DNA from: Methylocystis sp. MJC1
GTDB lineage: Bacteria; Pseudomonadota; Alphaproteobacteria; Rhizobiales; Beijerinckiaceae
Assembly (NCBI RefSeq): GCF_026427715.1
Contig: NZ_CP107558.1
Span: forward strand, 2,455,001-2,519,000
Direction: 5' to 3'
DNA length: 64,000 nucleotides
Below the pieces are notes generated by a model, which was not told the origin of the DNA, searched no databases, and was given only the letters and a program-made list of their open reading frames with translations. Below are positions 31,420 to 43,446 of this stretch, piece after piece. The position numbers and the translations under genes were made by a program. The first letter of the stretch is position 1. Every line of letters starts with the position of its first letter.

Positions 31420-32543
31420 CAGTCCATCCTCGCATAGCGCGTCATCTGGTCCGCGCCGAGCATGCGGTTTTCGATCATGCGGTAGCGGCTTTCCAGCGCC
31501 GCGCGCGCGGCCGGGGTGAGCGCCGGCCGGCCAGGACGTCCCAACGGCTTGAAGCCGGTGTGGATGATGACCTCGTCGGCAAGCCCCGCCGCCAGCAGGC
31601 TCTCCGCCACAAGCGGCCCGCCTTCGCTGAAGACGCGCGTGATCCCGCGATCCGCCAGCAAGCGCAGGGCCGCGAGCAGATCCAGCCGGCCGTCGATCGT
31701 CGGAATGCGCGCCACATCCGCGCCCGTGGCTTCCATGAAGGCGCGCGTCGCCTCTTCGCTCACATTCTCGCCGGCAATCACGAGCACAGGCGTCTCCCGC
31801 GCGGTCGCGGCGAGACGCGACCGCGGCGAGAGCGTCAATCTTCGGTCCAGCACCACGCGCAGCCGCTTGGCGCCGTCGAGGCCCGGCAGCCGCACGGTCA
31901 TCAGCGGATCGTCCTCGCGCGCCGTGCCGGAGCCGACCATGATGGCGTCATGGAGCGAGCGCTGCACATGGGTGAAGGCGTCGGCGATGGGGCCGGTGAT
32001 ATGCAGGCGCGGGTCATGCGCGGCGCCGGCGGCGTAGCCGTCCGCCGTCTGCGCGAGTTTCAGCGTCACCGTCGGCCGATGCTTGGTGACGCGCAGTATA
32101 TGGCCGAGATGGTCGCAGCGCGCGGCCGCCTTCTCAGGGCCGACAACGACCTCGATCCCCGCCTCGCGCAGCAGCGCATGCCCCCTACCCGCGACGCGCG
32201 GGTCCGGGTCTTCGATCGCCGTCACGACACGGGCGATCCCCGAAGCGATGATGGCGTCGACGCAGGGCGGCGTACGGCCGTGATGCGAACAGGGCTCCAG
32301 CGTGACATAGAGCGTCGCCCCGCGCGCTTCGGCGCCGGCGGCGGCGAGCGCGATGGTCTCGGCGTGCGGGCGCCCGCAGTCCGCCGTATAGCCCCGCGCG
32401 ATGATCACGCCGTCCTTGACCACCAAGGCGCCGACGGCCGGATTGGGGGCCGTGCGGCCCATATTGCGGCGCCCGAGCGCCAGCGCCGCCGCCATATAGG
32501 CGCCATCGGTCGGGGCGAGCAGGATCTTTTCGTGGAGGCTCAT
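31419..32543 (-). CDS. ribD: Riboflavin biosynthesis deaminase/reductase
   Basis: A 374-residue bifunctional enzyme for the second and third steps of riboflavin synthesis. The N-terminal deaminase has [11 protein letters not shown] and the zinc-binding [14 protein letters not shown]; the C-terminal reductase starts near residue 145 ([20 protein letters not shown]) with the later [20 protein letters not shown] chose the ATG at 32543, which overlaps the nrdR stop by ATGA; the open frame goes on upstream across nrdR in another frame and that part has no meaning. Intact and of normal length. Confidence 0.95.
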   Translation of the reverse strand: MSLHEKILLAPTDGAYMAAALALGRRNMGRTAPNPAVGALVVKDGVIIARGYTADCGRPHAETIALAAAGAEARGATLYVTLEPCSHHGRTPPCVDAIIASGIARVVTAIEDPDPRVAGRGHALLREAGIEVVVGPEKAAARCDHLGHILRVTKHRPTVTLKLAQTADGYAAGAAHDPRLHITGPIADAFTHVQRSLHDAIMVGSGTAREDDPLMTVRLPGLDGAKRLRVVLDRRLTLSPRSRLAATARETPVLVIAGENVSEEATRAFMEATGADVARIPTIDGRLDLLAALRLLADRGITRVFSEGGPLVAESLLAAGLADEVIIHTGFKPLGRPGRPALTPAARAALESRYRMIENRMLGADQMTRYARMD

Positions 32544-33022
32544 TCGTCTTCGGCCGCGTCGGCCGTTTCGGCCCCGCTTTCCAATTCGTCGATCAGGGCG
32601 TTGAAATCGCGCGCCTCGCGGAAGTCGCGGTAAACGGAGGCAAAGCGCACATAAGCCACGGCGTCGAGCGAGCGCAAGCCTTCGATGATGAGCTCGCCGA
32701 TGCGCTGGCTGTCGATCTCCGCCTCGCCGAGGCTCTCGAGCTGGCGGACGACGCCGGAAATCATCTGCTCGACGCGCTCGGGCTCCACGGGGCGTTTGCG
32801 CAGCGCGATCTCGACCGAGCGGGTGAGCTTGTCGCGATCGAAAGGCGCGCGCTTGCCGGATTTCTTGACGACGATGATCTCGCGCAGCTGCACGCGCTCG
32901 AAAGTGGTGAAACGTCCGCCGCAGGTCGGGCACACGCGCCGACGCCGGATGCAGGCGGAATCCTCAGCCGGGCGCGAATCCTTCACCTGGGTGTCGAAGG
33001 AGCCGCAATAGGGACAGCGCAT
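32540..33022 (-). CDS. nrdR: Transcriptional repressor NrdR
   Basis: A 160-residue regulator of ribonucleotide reductase genes. The N-terminal zinc ribbon is clear ([13 protein letters not shown] and [20 protein letters not shown]), followed by an ATP-cone domain (residues about 49-139, with [20 protein letters not shown]) that senses ATP/dATP. It lies between glyA and ribD as in most Rhizobiales. The acidic C-terminal tail is normal for the order. Confidence 0.97.
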   Translation of the reverse strand: MRCPYCGSFDTQVKDSRPAEDSACIRRRRVCPTCGGRFTTFERVQLREIIVVKKSGKRAPFDRDKLTRSVEIALRKRPVEPERVEQMISGVVRQLESLGEAEIDSQRIGELIIEGLRSLDAVAYVRFASVYRDFREARDFNALIDELESGAETADAAEDE

Positions 33023-33075
33023 CTTATGCCCTCGACAAGGCCCGGTTGGGTGGTCATCACCCGGCTTTTCTAACC

Positions 33076-33155
33076 GTCATTGCGAGGAGCAAAGCGACGA
33101 AGCAATCCAGAGCCGTGACCGCTGCCCTGGATTGCTTCGCTTCGCTCGCCATGAC
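33076..33155. repeat. Intergenic palindromic repeat, family B
   Basis: About 80 bp from GTCATTGCGAGGAGC to CGCCATGAC. The two halves are inverted (GAAGCAATCCAG / CTGGATTGCTTC). This type is widespread in intergenic DNA of alphaproteobacteria. A short GGGGAGGG palindrome follows near 33217-33236. Confidence 0.8.
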
Positions 33156-33243
33156 GAAAAAGCGCAGGGACGCAGATGAGAATCACCGCACCCCGCGCCT
33201 TTGGCGCCCCTCCCCCTAAGGGGAGGGTGTAAGCATCGCCCGA

Positions 33244-34521
<1,278 letters not shown>

Positions 34522-34760
34522 TGAATGTCCTCTAGCCTAAGGGGCGCGAGAGTAAGCGAAAAAACCGGCCTCCCCGTCTCGAGCGGCGAACCCGGCCCTC
34601 CATATCGCGCATGGTTGAGGCGTTCGCCTTATCACGGCCCGGGCGGGACGGGAAGAGCGGGGGTGGACGGCTGAGAAGCGTTGGGCGCGAGGAAATTCCT
34701 CTCCGCGCGCCAGATTTTCTTTGCCGGACTTAATCCGTATATCAAAGAAAGAGGTGAGCA

Positions 34761-35030
34761 ATGCCCCGCGAGCATGTCGAAAATGGCCGAGTTGAACTGC
34801 GGCTGAAGCCCGAGGACAAGGCCGTGCTGGCGCGCGCCGCCGCCCTTGAACGGCTCGACTTGACCGGCTTCATCCTTCGCGCCGCGCTGCCGCGCGCGCA
34901 AGATGTGATCGCACAAGCCGAGCGACTGCAGCGGTCGGAACGCGACTCGTTGCGCGTGCTCGATCTTTTGGAAAACCCGCCGGAACCGACCGCACGTCTG
35001 ATGCGTGGCAAAGGCCGGTTTTGCGCTTGA
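34761..35030 (+). CDS. DUF1778-type antitoxin (TacA-like), toxin decayed
   Basis: An 89-residue DUF1778 protein with the ribbon-helix-helix start (RVELRLKPEDKAVLARAAAL, then ERLDLTGFILRAAL) and a C-terminal toxin-binding part (LENPPEPTARL). AGAGGTGAG precedes the ATG. In a working pair it would bind and neutralise a GNAT toxin that acetylates aminoacyl-tRNA. Here the next frame encodes only the first third of such a toxin (35031-35180), so this is an orphan antitoxin or a relic. A complete pair is at 49264-50084. Confidence 0.85.
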   Translation: MPREHVENGRVELRLKPEDKAVLARAAALERLDLTGFILRAALPRAQDVIAQAERLQRSERDSLRVLDLLENPPEPTARLMRGKGRFCA

Positions 35031-35180
35031 ATGACGGCGCTGATTTGGGAGGAAAGTCCCCTCGCCAAAAACCATAACCGCAATGCATTTGACTGCGGCG
35101 AAATCGAACTCAACGCATACCTGAAAAGACGCGCGCCAGAAACAAGCAAACTGATAGCTACTCGCGACCATTGCTTTTAA
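35031..35180 (+). pseudogene. Truncated GNAT toxin (TacT-like)
   Basis: The ATG follows the antitoxin stop directly. The first 36 residues match the N-terminus of TacT-like toxins (NAFDCGEIELNAYLKRRAPE; compare DFDCGEPVLNDWLRHRALRN in the intact gene at 49572). After residue 43 the similarity ends and a stop comes at residue 50. The acetyl-CoA-binding region is missing, so no toxin activity is expected. Confidence 0.8.
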
Positions 35181-35756
35181 CGCGACGCTCACCGGCGAGA
35201 CCGCGCCAGTCATCGCCCTTAATTTATCCCCACCCTCCAAACCTCCCCTATACTCCGCCTTGCCTCGCCAACTTGCAGGGGCGTCGTCAGGGTCGGCGGC
35301 GCCGGCGGGGTCGGTTAAGCGCGGGACGCGACCCTCGTTCCGCGCGGGAGTCCGGCGCCGCCCGCCGGGTCTCTCCTTCGTGGGGAGATTGCGTGGCGCA
35401 AGTCACGCAAAGGCTGGGCATAGTTTTCGCGCCCGCGACACGCGGCCGATTACCGAAAGGGAAAGCGCCGGCGGGCCGGAGGCGGCGCATGTTGACCCCT
35501 TGCGACGCGCTCGAAGGCTGATCGAGCCTTCGGGAAAGAAGCAGCCGCCGTCTGGCGGCTGCGCCGGACGAAGGAACCGCCACAGGATGGCGCTACTTCG
35601 GCCCGGAAAGGTGCGCGCGAATAAAGACCGCAGCCGGGACGCTCTGGTTCCGATGCGCTTATTTTCTCACGCTACCGGCCGAACGGGGCGGGGGCGTCCC
35701 GGCTTCCTGGATCAACCTGCGTCGGGAATCGGCGGCGGGAATTGTGGCGCTGGATC
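35181..35756. other. 576-bp GC-rich stretch without a recognised gene
   Basis: Open frames exist on both strands but are typical of high-G+C DNA and match nothing I know. The sequence is full of potential stems, for example GCAGCCGCC GTCT GGCGGCTGC near 35545, and has a TATACT hexamer near 35251 without a clear -35 partner. A structured RNA is possible, but it does not match tmRNA, RNase P, 6S or SRP RNA as far as I can see. Confidence 0.4.
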
Positions 35757-35875
35757 GCCCCCTCCCCGACCCTCCCCCGCTTCGCGGGAGAGGGAGCGGG
35801 TTGTCGCCTTCACGGAGAATGCCGATCGCGAGCGTCCCCTCTCCCGCTTGCGGGGGAGGGACAGGGAGGGGGTCG
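35757..35875. repeat. Intergenic palindromic repeat, family D copy 1
   Basis: About 119 bp starting CCCCCTCCCCGACCCTCCCC and ending GACAGGGAGGGGGTCG, with GCTTCGCGGGAGAGGGAGCG and an inner AATGCCGATC. A second copy with an extra hairpin is at 47488-47640. Confidence 0.85.
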
Positions 35876-35898
35876 TTTCAGTAATGAGTCTGACGTCG

Positions 35899-37650
35899 TT
35901 AATTCACCAACACTCCAGCGCCGCATTTCACGCCGCTAACCCAAGTATCCGCCTGGCCAAGTCCGACGCCGAGTGTCTGGAGCAGTTGCGACAGCGTCTG
36001 ATCGATGGGCGTTGTGGCGCTCGCCAGCGTCGTCGCCACGGTCTGGTCCAGGCCCGGGGGGACCAGCAGGCTGAGCCCCAAGGCCGTTACGGTCAACTGC
36101 AAATCGCCGAACAGATTGTAGAGGAGCGAAGAAATGAAGTCCGTCGTCGAGGTCGTCTTCTTCGTCGCCTGCAAAATGTCGGAGTAGGAAAAGGAAACCG
36201 GCGTGGGCTGCAGATTTGTGATCGTCGCATGGGCGAGACCAGTCACCTTGGCGATATTCGCCAAATTGAGCAGCGTCGCCGCGCCAGGATTGGGCGCGCT
36301 GGTGAAATTGCTGAACTGGGCGCCCGAGACATTCCCGATCCAGGCGTCCACGACCGCCGGCGTAACGCCCAATGTGACCGAAGCGCTTGTCGGGTCTCCA
36401 GAGCCGCATTGGACGCTGGAAAGCTGCGCGGTTCCCGAGGCGAGCTCGACATAGAGAGGCGCATGGACTGTTGTCGACAGGCCCGGAACAGTGAGTTCGA
36501 GCGTCAGCAGAAGACGCGTCTGCGCCGTGTGAACCGACGCGCCCGCGGCGCCGACCGCGACCCAGCTTGTCCCGACCGGCCGCTCGCCGATGGCGAGCTG
36601 CAGGGACGCCGAAGCGACGCCGGGAAGACCGAGGTTGAGGCTCAGCTGGATCTGATGCTGTCCATTGGCGATCTGGGCGATGGCGGAAACGAGGTCGAGG
36701 GCCGAGACGCTGACGGAAATCGGCGCGGGGGAGCCGACCGTCATCGAACCATAAGGGCCGTAAGAGAGCAGCTGACTGATCGGCGCCACTGCATTCGGCG
36801 CGATAGCGACAATCTGCGACAGCGCGGCGATCGCATTCGATCCGATCGCCGAATTGGCCTTGGCGGCGTCGAGCGTTGCGCCCAGAAGATCGCTCGCCTT
36901 GAAGCTTCCCGCCACAAGTTGGTCATAGGTGACGGCGGTCAGGCTCGCCCGTGTCGCAAGCGCATTGGAAAAAGTGAAGAGGTCGATGTTGGCGCTTGCG
37001 AGCGCTTGATAGTCCATAAGGGAGAGGGACAGATTGCCGCCGAGCAGCGCGCCGAGCAGAGCATTTTCGATACCGCCGTTCAGACCGAGAAGCCGCGATC
37101 CTATGGCGAAGGAGGCCAGCGCGTTCTGCGCGGCCGTGGCCTGAGCGGAAATCGTCACGCCCTGCTGCGACGCCCCGCCTGCAGCCGCGCCGCAAGGAGA
37201 AGCATTGGCGCAAGGATCAGAAATAGCGGCGGCCGTCGCGGGCGGCATGATCGTGAAAATGGCGCTGAAAATACGCGGCGCCGTGATTTGCGTCCTGAGC
37301 CGCACGCCATTCGCCGTCGCGAGCGGCTGCAACGTAAAGCGCTTGTCTGCAGGCAGGGAGGGGTCCGCGACATAGGCTCCGGTTTCCAGCGTCTGCAAAG
37401 CGTCGGCCGAAAATCCATTGAGCGCCAGCGTTGCGACGGCCGCGTCTCTCGCCTTTGCGAGATTGCCCGCCGCCGCCACGGCGGCGAGATCCGTCGCCGC
37501 CTGGAGGCGTCGCTTTTGATAGAAAAAACTGCCGAGATCGACCGCCAATGCGGCGACGCCGACGATGACCAACATGGCCAGGGCCGTCAATAAGGCGACG
37601 GAGCCCTTCCTGTCGGAAAGGAAGCGCCTGCTGCTGGGCGAGTTAGCCAT
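35899..37650 (-). CDS. TadG-type pseudopilin/pilus-associated protein, long
   Basis: A 583-residue protein with the TadG start: SDRKGSVALLTALAMLVIVG (membrane helix), GVAALAVDLGSFFYQKRRLQ and AATDLAAVAAAGN. The long C-terminal part is Ala/Ser/Thr-rich, apparently extracellular and strand-forming, with four cysteines near residues 147-154, 408 and the C-terminus that may form disulfides. Its role is probably on the surface with a Tad pilus. I chose the ATG at 37650, which has GGAGGAAGG just upstream; a start five codons earlier has none. It follows the TadE gene by 18 bp, so they form one operon. Confidence 0.85.
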   Translation of the reverse strand: MANSPSSRRFLSDRKGSVALLTALAMLVIVGVAALAVDLGSFFYQKRRLQAATDLAAVAAAGNLAKARDAAVATLALNGFSADALQTLETGAYVADPSLPADKRFTLQPLATANGVRLRTQITAPRIFSAIFTIMPPATAAAISDPCANASPCGAAAGGASQQGVTISAQATAAQNALASFAIGSRLLGLNGGIENALLGALLGGNLSLSLMDYQALASANIDLFTFSNALATRASLTAVTYDQLVAGSFKASDLLGATLDAAKANSAIGSNAIAALSQIVAIAPNAVAPISQLLSYGPYGSMTVGSPAPISVSVSALDLVSAIAQIANGQHQIQLSLNLGLPGVASASLQLAIGERPVGTSWVAVGAAGASVHTAQTRLLLTLELTVPGLSTTVHAPLYVELASGTAQLSSVQCGSGDPTSASVTLGVTPAVVDAWIGNVSGAQFSNFTSAPNPGAATLLNLANIAKVTGLAHATITNLQPTPVSFSYSDILQATKKTTSTTDFISSLLYNLFGDLQLTVTALGLSLLVPPGLDQTVATTLASATTPIDQTLSQLLQTLGVGLGQADTWVSGVKCGAGVLVN

Positions 37651-37668
37651 GCGCCTTCCTCCCATCGT

Positions 37669-38091
37669 TCAGAACCCGCCGTTCTGGACCGCTGCGGAGC
37701 GGGCGATGGTCGGCGACGCCGAGGCAAGAACATTGTAGAGCTTGAATGCAGGGGAAGCCGACATGTCGTAGGTGAGCGTCACCTGAAATGTCCCGCCCTG
37801 CGAATTGGTCGCGACCGAAAGCTTTTGCGGATCGAGCATCCCATAGACGCCGACGTTTTTCGTTACATAGCTCTTTGCCAATTGGTCGCGCTCCGCCGCG
37901 CTGAGCCCGCTGACTGAGGCGCGCGCCGACTCCGCGGCGAGCTGCTGCACAGAATTGTAGACGCTGAATACCAGGCCAAAGCATATGATTCCGCATAGGA
38001 TCAAGAATAGGACTGGAGCAATAAAGGCGAACTCTACCGCCACGACTCCCGAGCGGTTTTCAAGGAACCGCCGATCCAGCCGTTTAGCCAT
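37669..38091 (-). CDS. TadE-like pilus protein
   Basis: A 140-residue TadE family protein: a short cytoplasmic start with FLENRSGVVAVEFAFIAPVL, where the Glu after the hydrophobic start is the hallmark of this prepilin-like family, one membrane helix (LFLILCGIICFGLVFSVYNS), then an outer domain. It is the first gene of a two-gene operon with the TadG-type gene at 35899-37650. Other Tad genes are not in the window. Confidence 0.9.
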   Translation of the reverse strand: MAKRLDRRFLENRSGVVAVEFAFIAPVLFLILCGIICFGLVFSVYNSVQQLAAESARASVSGLSAAERDQLAKSYVTKNVGVYGMLDPQKLSVATNSQGGTFQVTLTYDMSASPAFKLYNVLASASPTIARSAAVQNGGF

Positions 38092-38305
38092 TGAACTTAT
38101 TCCCGAATTTTTGCCTTGCCATCGTCGATCAAAGGTGGCGGCAAATTCCTAAGAAATGGATTATTCGGAAAAGCTTATTTCGAGATATCCTCGCAAAAAG
38201 AACTACTGCAACTAAAGCTGAAACATAGCCATTAGGGTAGCGCGGTTGCTCGAGAGTTGAACGCAACCTTAGACTAGATTTCCTCACAACCGCGGGAACA
38301 GAAGA

Positions 38306-39121
38306 ATGCGCGCGTTATTCCGACTTGCCCTCCTCCTTCTGCTGACCTTCGCCCTTCCCGCGCGCGCCGCCTCATGCGGCGACTCGGCCGCCGGCTTCGA
38401 GGCTTGGCTTGACGACTTCAAGCAAGAGGCGACTGCGAAGGGGATTTCGCAAAAGACGCTCGACTCGGCGCTCGCCGACGTCGCCTATGATCGCGCCATC
38501 ATCTCCCGCGACCGTAGCGGGCAGAAGGTCTTCAAGCTCAGCTTCGACAAATTTGCCGCCCGGCTGATCACGCCATCTCGGCTTGCGCGCGGTCGCAATC
38601 TGCTCGAGCGCCATGCCGATCTCTTGCGCCGGATCGAAGCCCGCTACGGCGTGCCCGGTCCTGTGCTGATTTCGATCTGGGGTCTGGAGACGGGCTTCGG
38701 CGACAGGAACGGTAATTTCAAAACCCTGCAGGCGCTTGCGACGCTCGCCTATGACTGCCGCCGCTCGGCGCAATTCACGCAGGAACTGAACGACGCCCTC
38801 AGGATCGTCCAATCGGGCGACATGTCGCCTGCTAGGATGCGCGGCGATTGGGCGGGCGAGATCGGGCAGACGCAATTCATGCCCTCCTCCTATCTTAAAT
38901 ACGCCGTCGATTTCGACGGCGATGGCAGACGCGATCTCATTCTCTCAAACGCCGACACCCTCGCGTCGACCGCGAATTTCCTGCGCGGCAGCGGCTGGCA
39001 GGCCGGCGCCGGCTGGGCCGAAGGCGAGCCCAACTTCCCCGTCTTTCTCGAATGGAACCAGTCGCGGGTCTATGCGCGAACGCTTGCCCTTTTCGCCACG
39101 AAGCTTGCAGGCGAGCGATAA
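38306..39121 (+). CDS. Lytic murein transglycosylase (MltB/SLT_2 type)
   Basis: A 271-residue exported enzyme that cleaves peptidoglycan glycan strands to form 1,6-anhydro ends. A signal peptide (RLALLLLLTFALPARAASCG) is followed by the SLT_2 fold: GFEAWLDDFKQEATAKGISQ, RYGVPGPVLISIWGLETGFG with the catalytic Glu near residue 130, and GEIGQTQFMPSSYLKYAVDF. The Cys near residue 23 follows the signal peptide without a clear lipobox, so it is probably periplasmic. It is shorter than MltB because it lacks a C-terminal peptidoglycan-binding domain. It converges with prfC with only 9 bp between stops. Confidence 0.9.
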   Translation: MRALFRLALLLLLTFALPARAASCGDSAAGFEAWLDDFKQEATAKGISQKTLDSALADVAYDRAIISRDRSGQKVFKLSFDKFAARLITPSRLARGRNLLERHADLLRRIEARYGVPGPVLISIWGLETGFGDRNGNFKTLQALATLAYDCRRSAQFTQELNDALRIVQSGDMSPARMRGDWAGEIGQTQFMPSSYLKYAVDFDGDGRRDLILSNADTLASTANFLRGSGWQAGAGWAEGEPNFPVFLEWNQSRVYARTLALFATKLAGER

Positions 39122-39130
39122 GGCGTAGGA

Positions 39131-40717
<1,587 letters not shown>

Positions 40718-41143
40718 GCGTGGCTCGTTTCTAGAGGAACTGGTTTGGAGATGGGATTAACGGCAAGCGGCCTGCCTCGCAATCCCGAAGAGGCGCAGGT
40801 CAATCAGGCGAACAGCGATCCAGCGTCATTAGCCGCAGATACCTCCCCTTTACGGGGAGGTCGGCGGCCCCAGGCCGCCGGGTGGGGTCCGTGCAGGAGC
40901 GGCAGGGTTGGGGCTTTACCCCACCCGACCCCGCTTCGCGGGGCCACCCTCCCCGTAAAGGGGAGGGATTGGCTCACGCCCAGCGGGGCGCTCCCTGATA
41001 GGAGGCGCATGCCGGCTCGGCGCGGTCTCCTCACTCTTCGCGATAATCCAGACCGAGAAAGTCGCGACTCATAATTTTTCAGCCATTTGAGCCTCGCATA
41101 AAGCGCGCCTGACAGCTGGTCGATCGTAAAAAAACTCCTGCTC
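40718..41143. other. 426-bp intergenic region with one repeat
   Basis: Between prfC and the DUF3501 gene, no gene is supported. It holds the family C palindromic repeat (40842-40968) and about 170 bp of further sequence in which I see nothing. Confidence 0.6.
40842..40968. repeat. Intergenic palindromic repeat, family C copy 1
   Basis: About 127 bp from CCTCCCCTTTACGGGGAGG to CCCGTAAAGGGGAGGG, the two ends being inverted, with a central GGGTGGGG ... TACCCCACCC stem and GCTTCGCGGGG. A second copy is at 41796-41922, so the two flank the DUF3501 gene. Confidence 0.88.
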
Positions 41144-41734
41144 TTACGCGAAATCCCCCCCGAGCGCCTCGCGCGTCGCCTCCGACATCACCGCCATATG
41201 GCTGTAGTTCGGATGCGAGAGCCCCAGGATCGCCCGTGCATTCAGCTGCCGGAAGGCCTCGACCTGCGCGTCCGTGAAGAGAAAATGCACGAATTGCACG
41301 CTGCTCGCCTTGCCGTCGGCCGTGGTGCGGTCCTGGTCGGTCTCGGCCTTGCCGATCACGCGCTCGGAGCCGATCTCGATAAAGGCGGCGTCCTCGACGC
41401 CGCCTAGCCCGGCCAGCACGCGGGCGCGGCGCAGCGGATCGTCGATCTCGATCATAAAGGTCGCGACAAGTTCGCGCCCCTTCGGGATGAGCGGGTTATA
41501 GGCGGCGAGTTCTTCGGGGATCTGCGCGTCGCCGCCGCGCTCGATGTGCAGCATCTCCTGCACTTGCAGCCACATCGTGTCGAAGCTCTCGAAATAGAAG
41601 GTCACGAAAGGCCCGACCTCGACGCGGCGGTTGCGCTTGATCGCCGTGATGCGCTTGCGGTGCTCCGCTCGCGTCTTGGCGTATTCCGCCCAGGGGAGAA
41701 TGTCGGCTCGGGTGATTTCGGTTTTGCTTGACAT
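41144..41734 (-). CDS. DUF3501 family protein
   Basis: A 196-residue protein of the DUF3501 family: RITAIKRNRRVEVGPFVTFY, FESFDTMWLQVQEMLHIERG, then a domain around VQFVHFLFTDAQVEAFRQLN. No activity is known. In many proteobacteria it is encoded with a rubrerythrin and a heterodisulfide-reductase-like Fe-S protein, exactly as here (41942-43866), which points to a shared role in peroxide or redox defence. It is separated from the Fe-S gene by about 200 bp with a palindromic repeat. I chose the ATG at 41734; a GTG seven codons earlier is possible. Confidence 0.88.
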   Translation of the reverse strand: MSSKTEITRADILPWAEYAKTRAEHRKRITAIKRNRRVEVGPFVTFYFESFDTMWLQVQEMLHIERGGDAQIPEELAAYNPLIPKGRELVATFMIEIDDPLRRARVLAGLGGVEDAAFIEIGSERVIGKAETDQDRTTADGKASSVQFVHFLFTDAQVEAFRQLNARAILGLSHPNYSHMAVMSEATREALGGDFA

Positions 41735-41795
41735 GAGACTCTCTCGAACCCTCACCCTGGGTAAATAGCTAATCTGTCGTCGTTGACCCCAAATA

Positions 41796-41922
41796 CTTCC
41801 CCTTTACGGGGAGGTCGGTCGCCGAAGGCGGCCAGGTGGGGTTCGCGCCGCAACGGTAGCGGTGGGGCTTTACCCCGCCCGACCCGGCTTCGCGGGGCCA
41901 CCCTCCCCGTAAAGGGGAGGGA
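41796..41922. repeat. Intergenic palindromic repeat, family C copy 2
   Basis: Close copy of the repeat at 40842-40968, same ends (CCCCTTTACGGGGAGG and CCCGTAAAGGGGAGGG), in the gap between the DUF3501 gene and the Fe-S protein gene. Confidence 0.88.
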
Positions 41923-41941
41923 TGAGTCGCCCGACGCCGCC

Positions 41942-43285
41942 CTATTCGCTCGCGACGCCGTAAGCGCGCGCCATCAGCACGATCGGGTGGCTCACCCGCT
42001 CGTGCTTCGGCTTGTCGCCGGCGAGCGTCTCGATCCCCTGCTCGATGTGAATGCCCGCGAGCGGGCACTCCGACACCACATGCTTCTTGCCGGCGGTATC
42101 GAGCTGGCGCATGGCCGGCTTGCCGACCTTCATCGCGGTTTCGAAATTGCCCTTCTTATAGCCCCAGGCGCCGCCATGGCCCGAGCAGCGCTCGACAACT
42201 GCGACGTCGGCCTGAGGAATGAGCCTCAGTAGCTCCGCGCCCTTCTGGCCGAAGTTCTGCGCGCGAGAGTGGCAGGACATATGGAAGGCGACGCCGCCGT
42301 CGACGGGCGCCATGCCTTCGGCAAGCCCCTCTTTCTTGGCGATGTCGACGATATATTCGGACAGGTCGAAGGTCGCCTCGGCGAGGCGCTTCACGCTTGC
42401 GTCATTCGGCAGAATAAGCGGCCATTCGAATTTCAGCATCAGCGCGCAGGACGGCACCGGCGCGACAATGTCGTAGCCTTCGTCGATATAGGGCGCCAGC
42501 GCCGCCGCGACCTTGCGCGCCCCATCGGCGACCTCGTCGAGCAGCCCCTGCTCCAGCTTCGGCATGCCGCAGCAGCCCGGATAGGCCACCTTGGTCTCGA
42601 CGCCATTTTTCGCGAGCACCGCAATCGCCGCTACGCCGATCGAGGTGTCGTTGTAATCGCCATAGCAGGTTGCGTAGAGAGCGACCTTGCGGGCTTTGGC
42701 GGGCGCCGCCTCGTCGCGGGCGGGCGGATTGGCCTTGGCGCGCGCCTCTAGCGTCTGGCTGGCGTATTTCGGCAGCTCGGCCTTCGTGTCTATGTCCGCA
42801 AATTTTTCTTCGAGCGCGCGCAACGGGCTGCCGCGGCGCGTCGCCCAATTGACGGCGCCCGAAATCAGAGTCGCCCATTTGCCGTTGCGGTCGGTCTCCG
42901 TCAGCGCGCGATCGGCGGCGCCGACGCCATTCTTTTTCGCCTCGACCGCGCGGTAACGCAGCAGCAGATGCGGGAAGTCGAGATTGAACTCGTGCGGCGG
43001 AACATAGGGGCACTTCGTGAGGAAGCACATGTCGCAGAGCGTGCAGGCGTCCACGACCTTCTTGAAGTCTTTGCTGTCGACCGTATCGAGCTCGCCGCTT
43101 GCCGATTCGTCGACAAGATCGAAGAGCCTCGGAAAACTGTCGCAGAGATTGAAGCAGCGGCGGCAGCCATGGCAAATGTCGAAGATGCGGCGCATTTCCG
43201 CGTCGAGCTTCGCCTCGTCATAGAAATCGGGATTTTCCCAATCCAGCGGGAGTCTGGTTGGCGCCTCGAGACTGCCTTCTCTCAT
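41942..43285 (-). CDS. Heterodisulfide-reductase-related Fe-S protein (GlpC-like)
   Basis: A 447-residue protein with two N-terminal 4Fe-4S ferredoxin motifs ([15 protein letters not shown] near residues 38-52 and [17 protein letters not shown] near 81-97) and two C-terminal CCG (DUF224) domains ([14 protein letters not shown] ... [13 protein letters not shown] and [10 protein letters not shown] ... [13 protein letters not shown]), which hold an additional cubane or noncubane cluster in relatives. This layout is that of GlpC/HdrD-like electron carriers. With rubrerythrin upstream it probably passes electrons to it or to another acceptor at the membrane; that is inference from conserved neighbourhood. 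No membrane helix is visible. Confidence 0.92.
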   Translation of the reverse strand: MREGSLEAPTRLPLDWENPDFYDEAKLDAEMRRIFDICHGCRRCFNLCDSFPRLFDLVDESASGELDTVDSKDFKKVVDACTLCDMCFLTKCPYVPPHEFNLDFPHLLLRYRAVEAKKNGVGAADRALTETDRNGKWATLISGAVNWATRRGSPLRALEEKFADIDTKAELPKYASQTLEARAKANPPARDEAAPAKARKVALYATCYGDYNDTSIGVAAIAVLAKNGVETKVAYPGCCGMPKLEQGLLDEVADGARKVAAALAPYIDEGYDIVAPVPSCALMLKFEWPLILPNDASVKRLAEATFDLSEYIVDIAKKEGLAEGMAPVDGGVAFHMSCHSRAQNFGQKGAELLRLIPQADVAVVERCSGHGGAWGYKKGNFETAMKVGKPAMRQLDTAGKKHVVSECPLAGIHIEQGIETLAGDKPKHERVSHPIVLMARAYGVASE

Positions 43286-43446
43286 GATCGTCCTGCTTCA
43301 AGCCGCGCTTTGGCCTCTCCCCATAAAAACGGGGAGAGGCTGGTCGTCAGGGGCCAGCGAGAGGAACTGGGGCTAGCCCGGCCCCTCACCCCCGCCGCAC
43401 AGCGTCTTTCAACGCCTTATCGCGCGACGGGGGAATTCCGAAAAAC

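Noticed and set aside
32544..32933. N-terminal extension of the ribD frame
   Set aside because: This part is Arg-rich and overlaps nrdR in another frame. The ATG at 32543 overlaps the nrdR stop and matches the RibD family start.
35181..35756. tmRNA, RNase P RNA or 6S RNA
   Set aside because: No tRNA-like ends, no conserved RNase P core such as GAGGAAAGTCC in this stretch, and no clear 6S bubble.
35260..37593. 777-residue open frame on the plus strand
   Set aside because: It is antisense to the TadG-type gene at 35899-37650, is Arg-rich with no family pattern, and starts in the non-coding stretch. Long antisense frames are expected in this high-G+C DNA.
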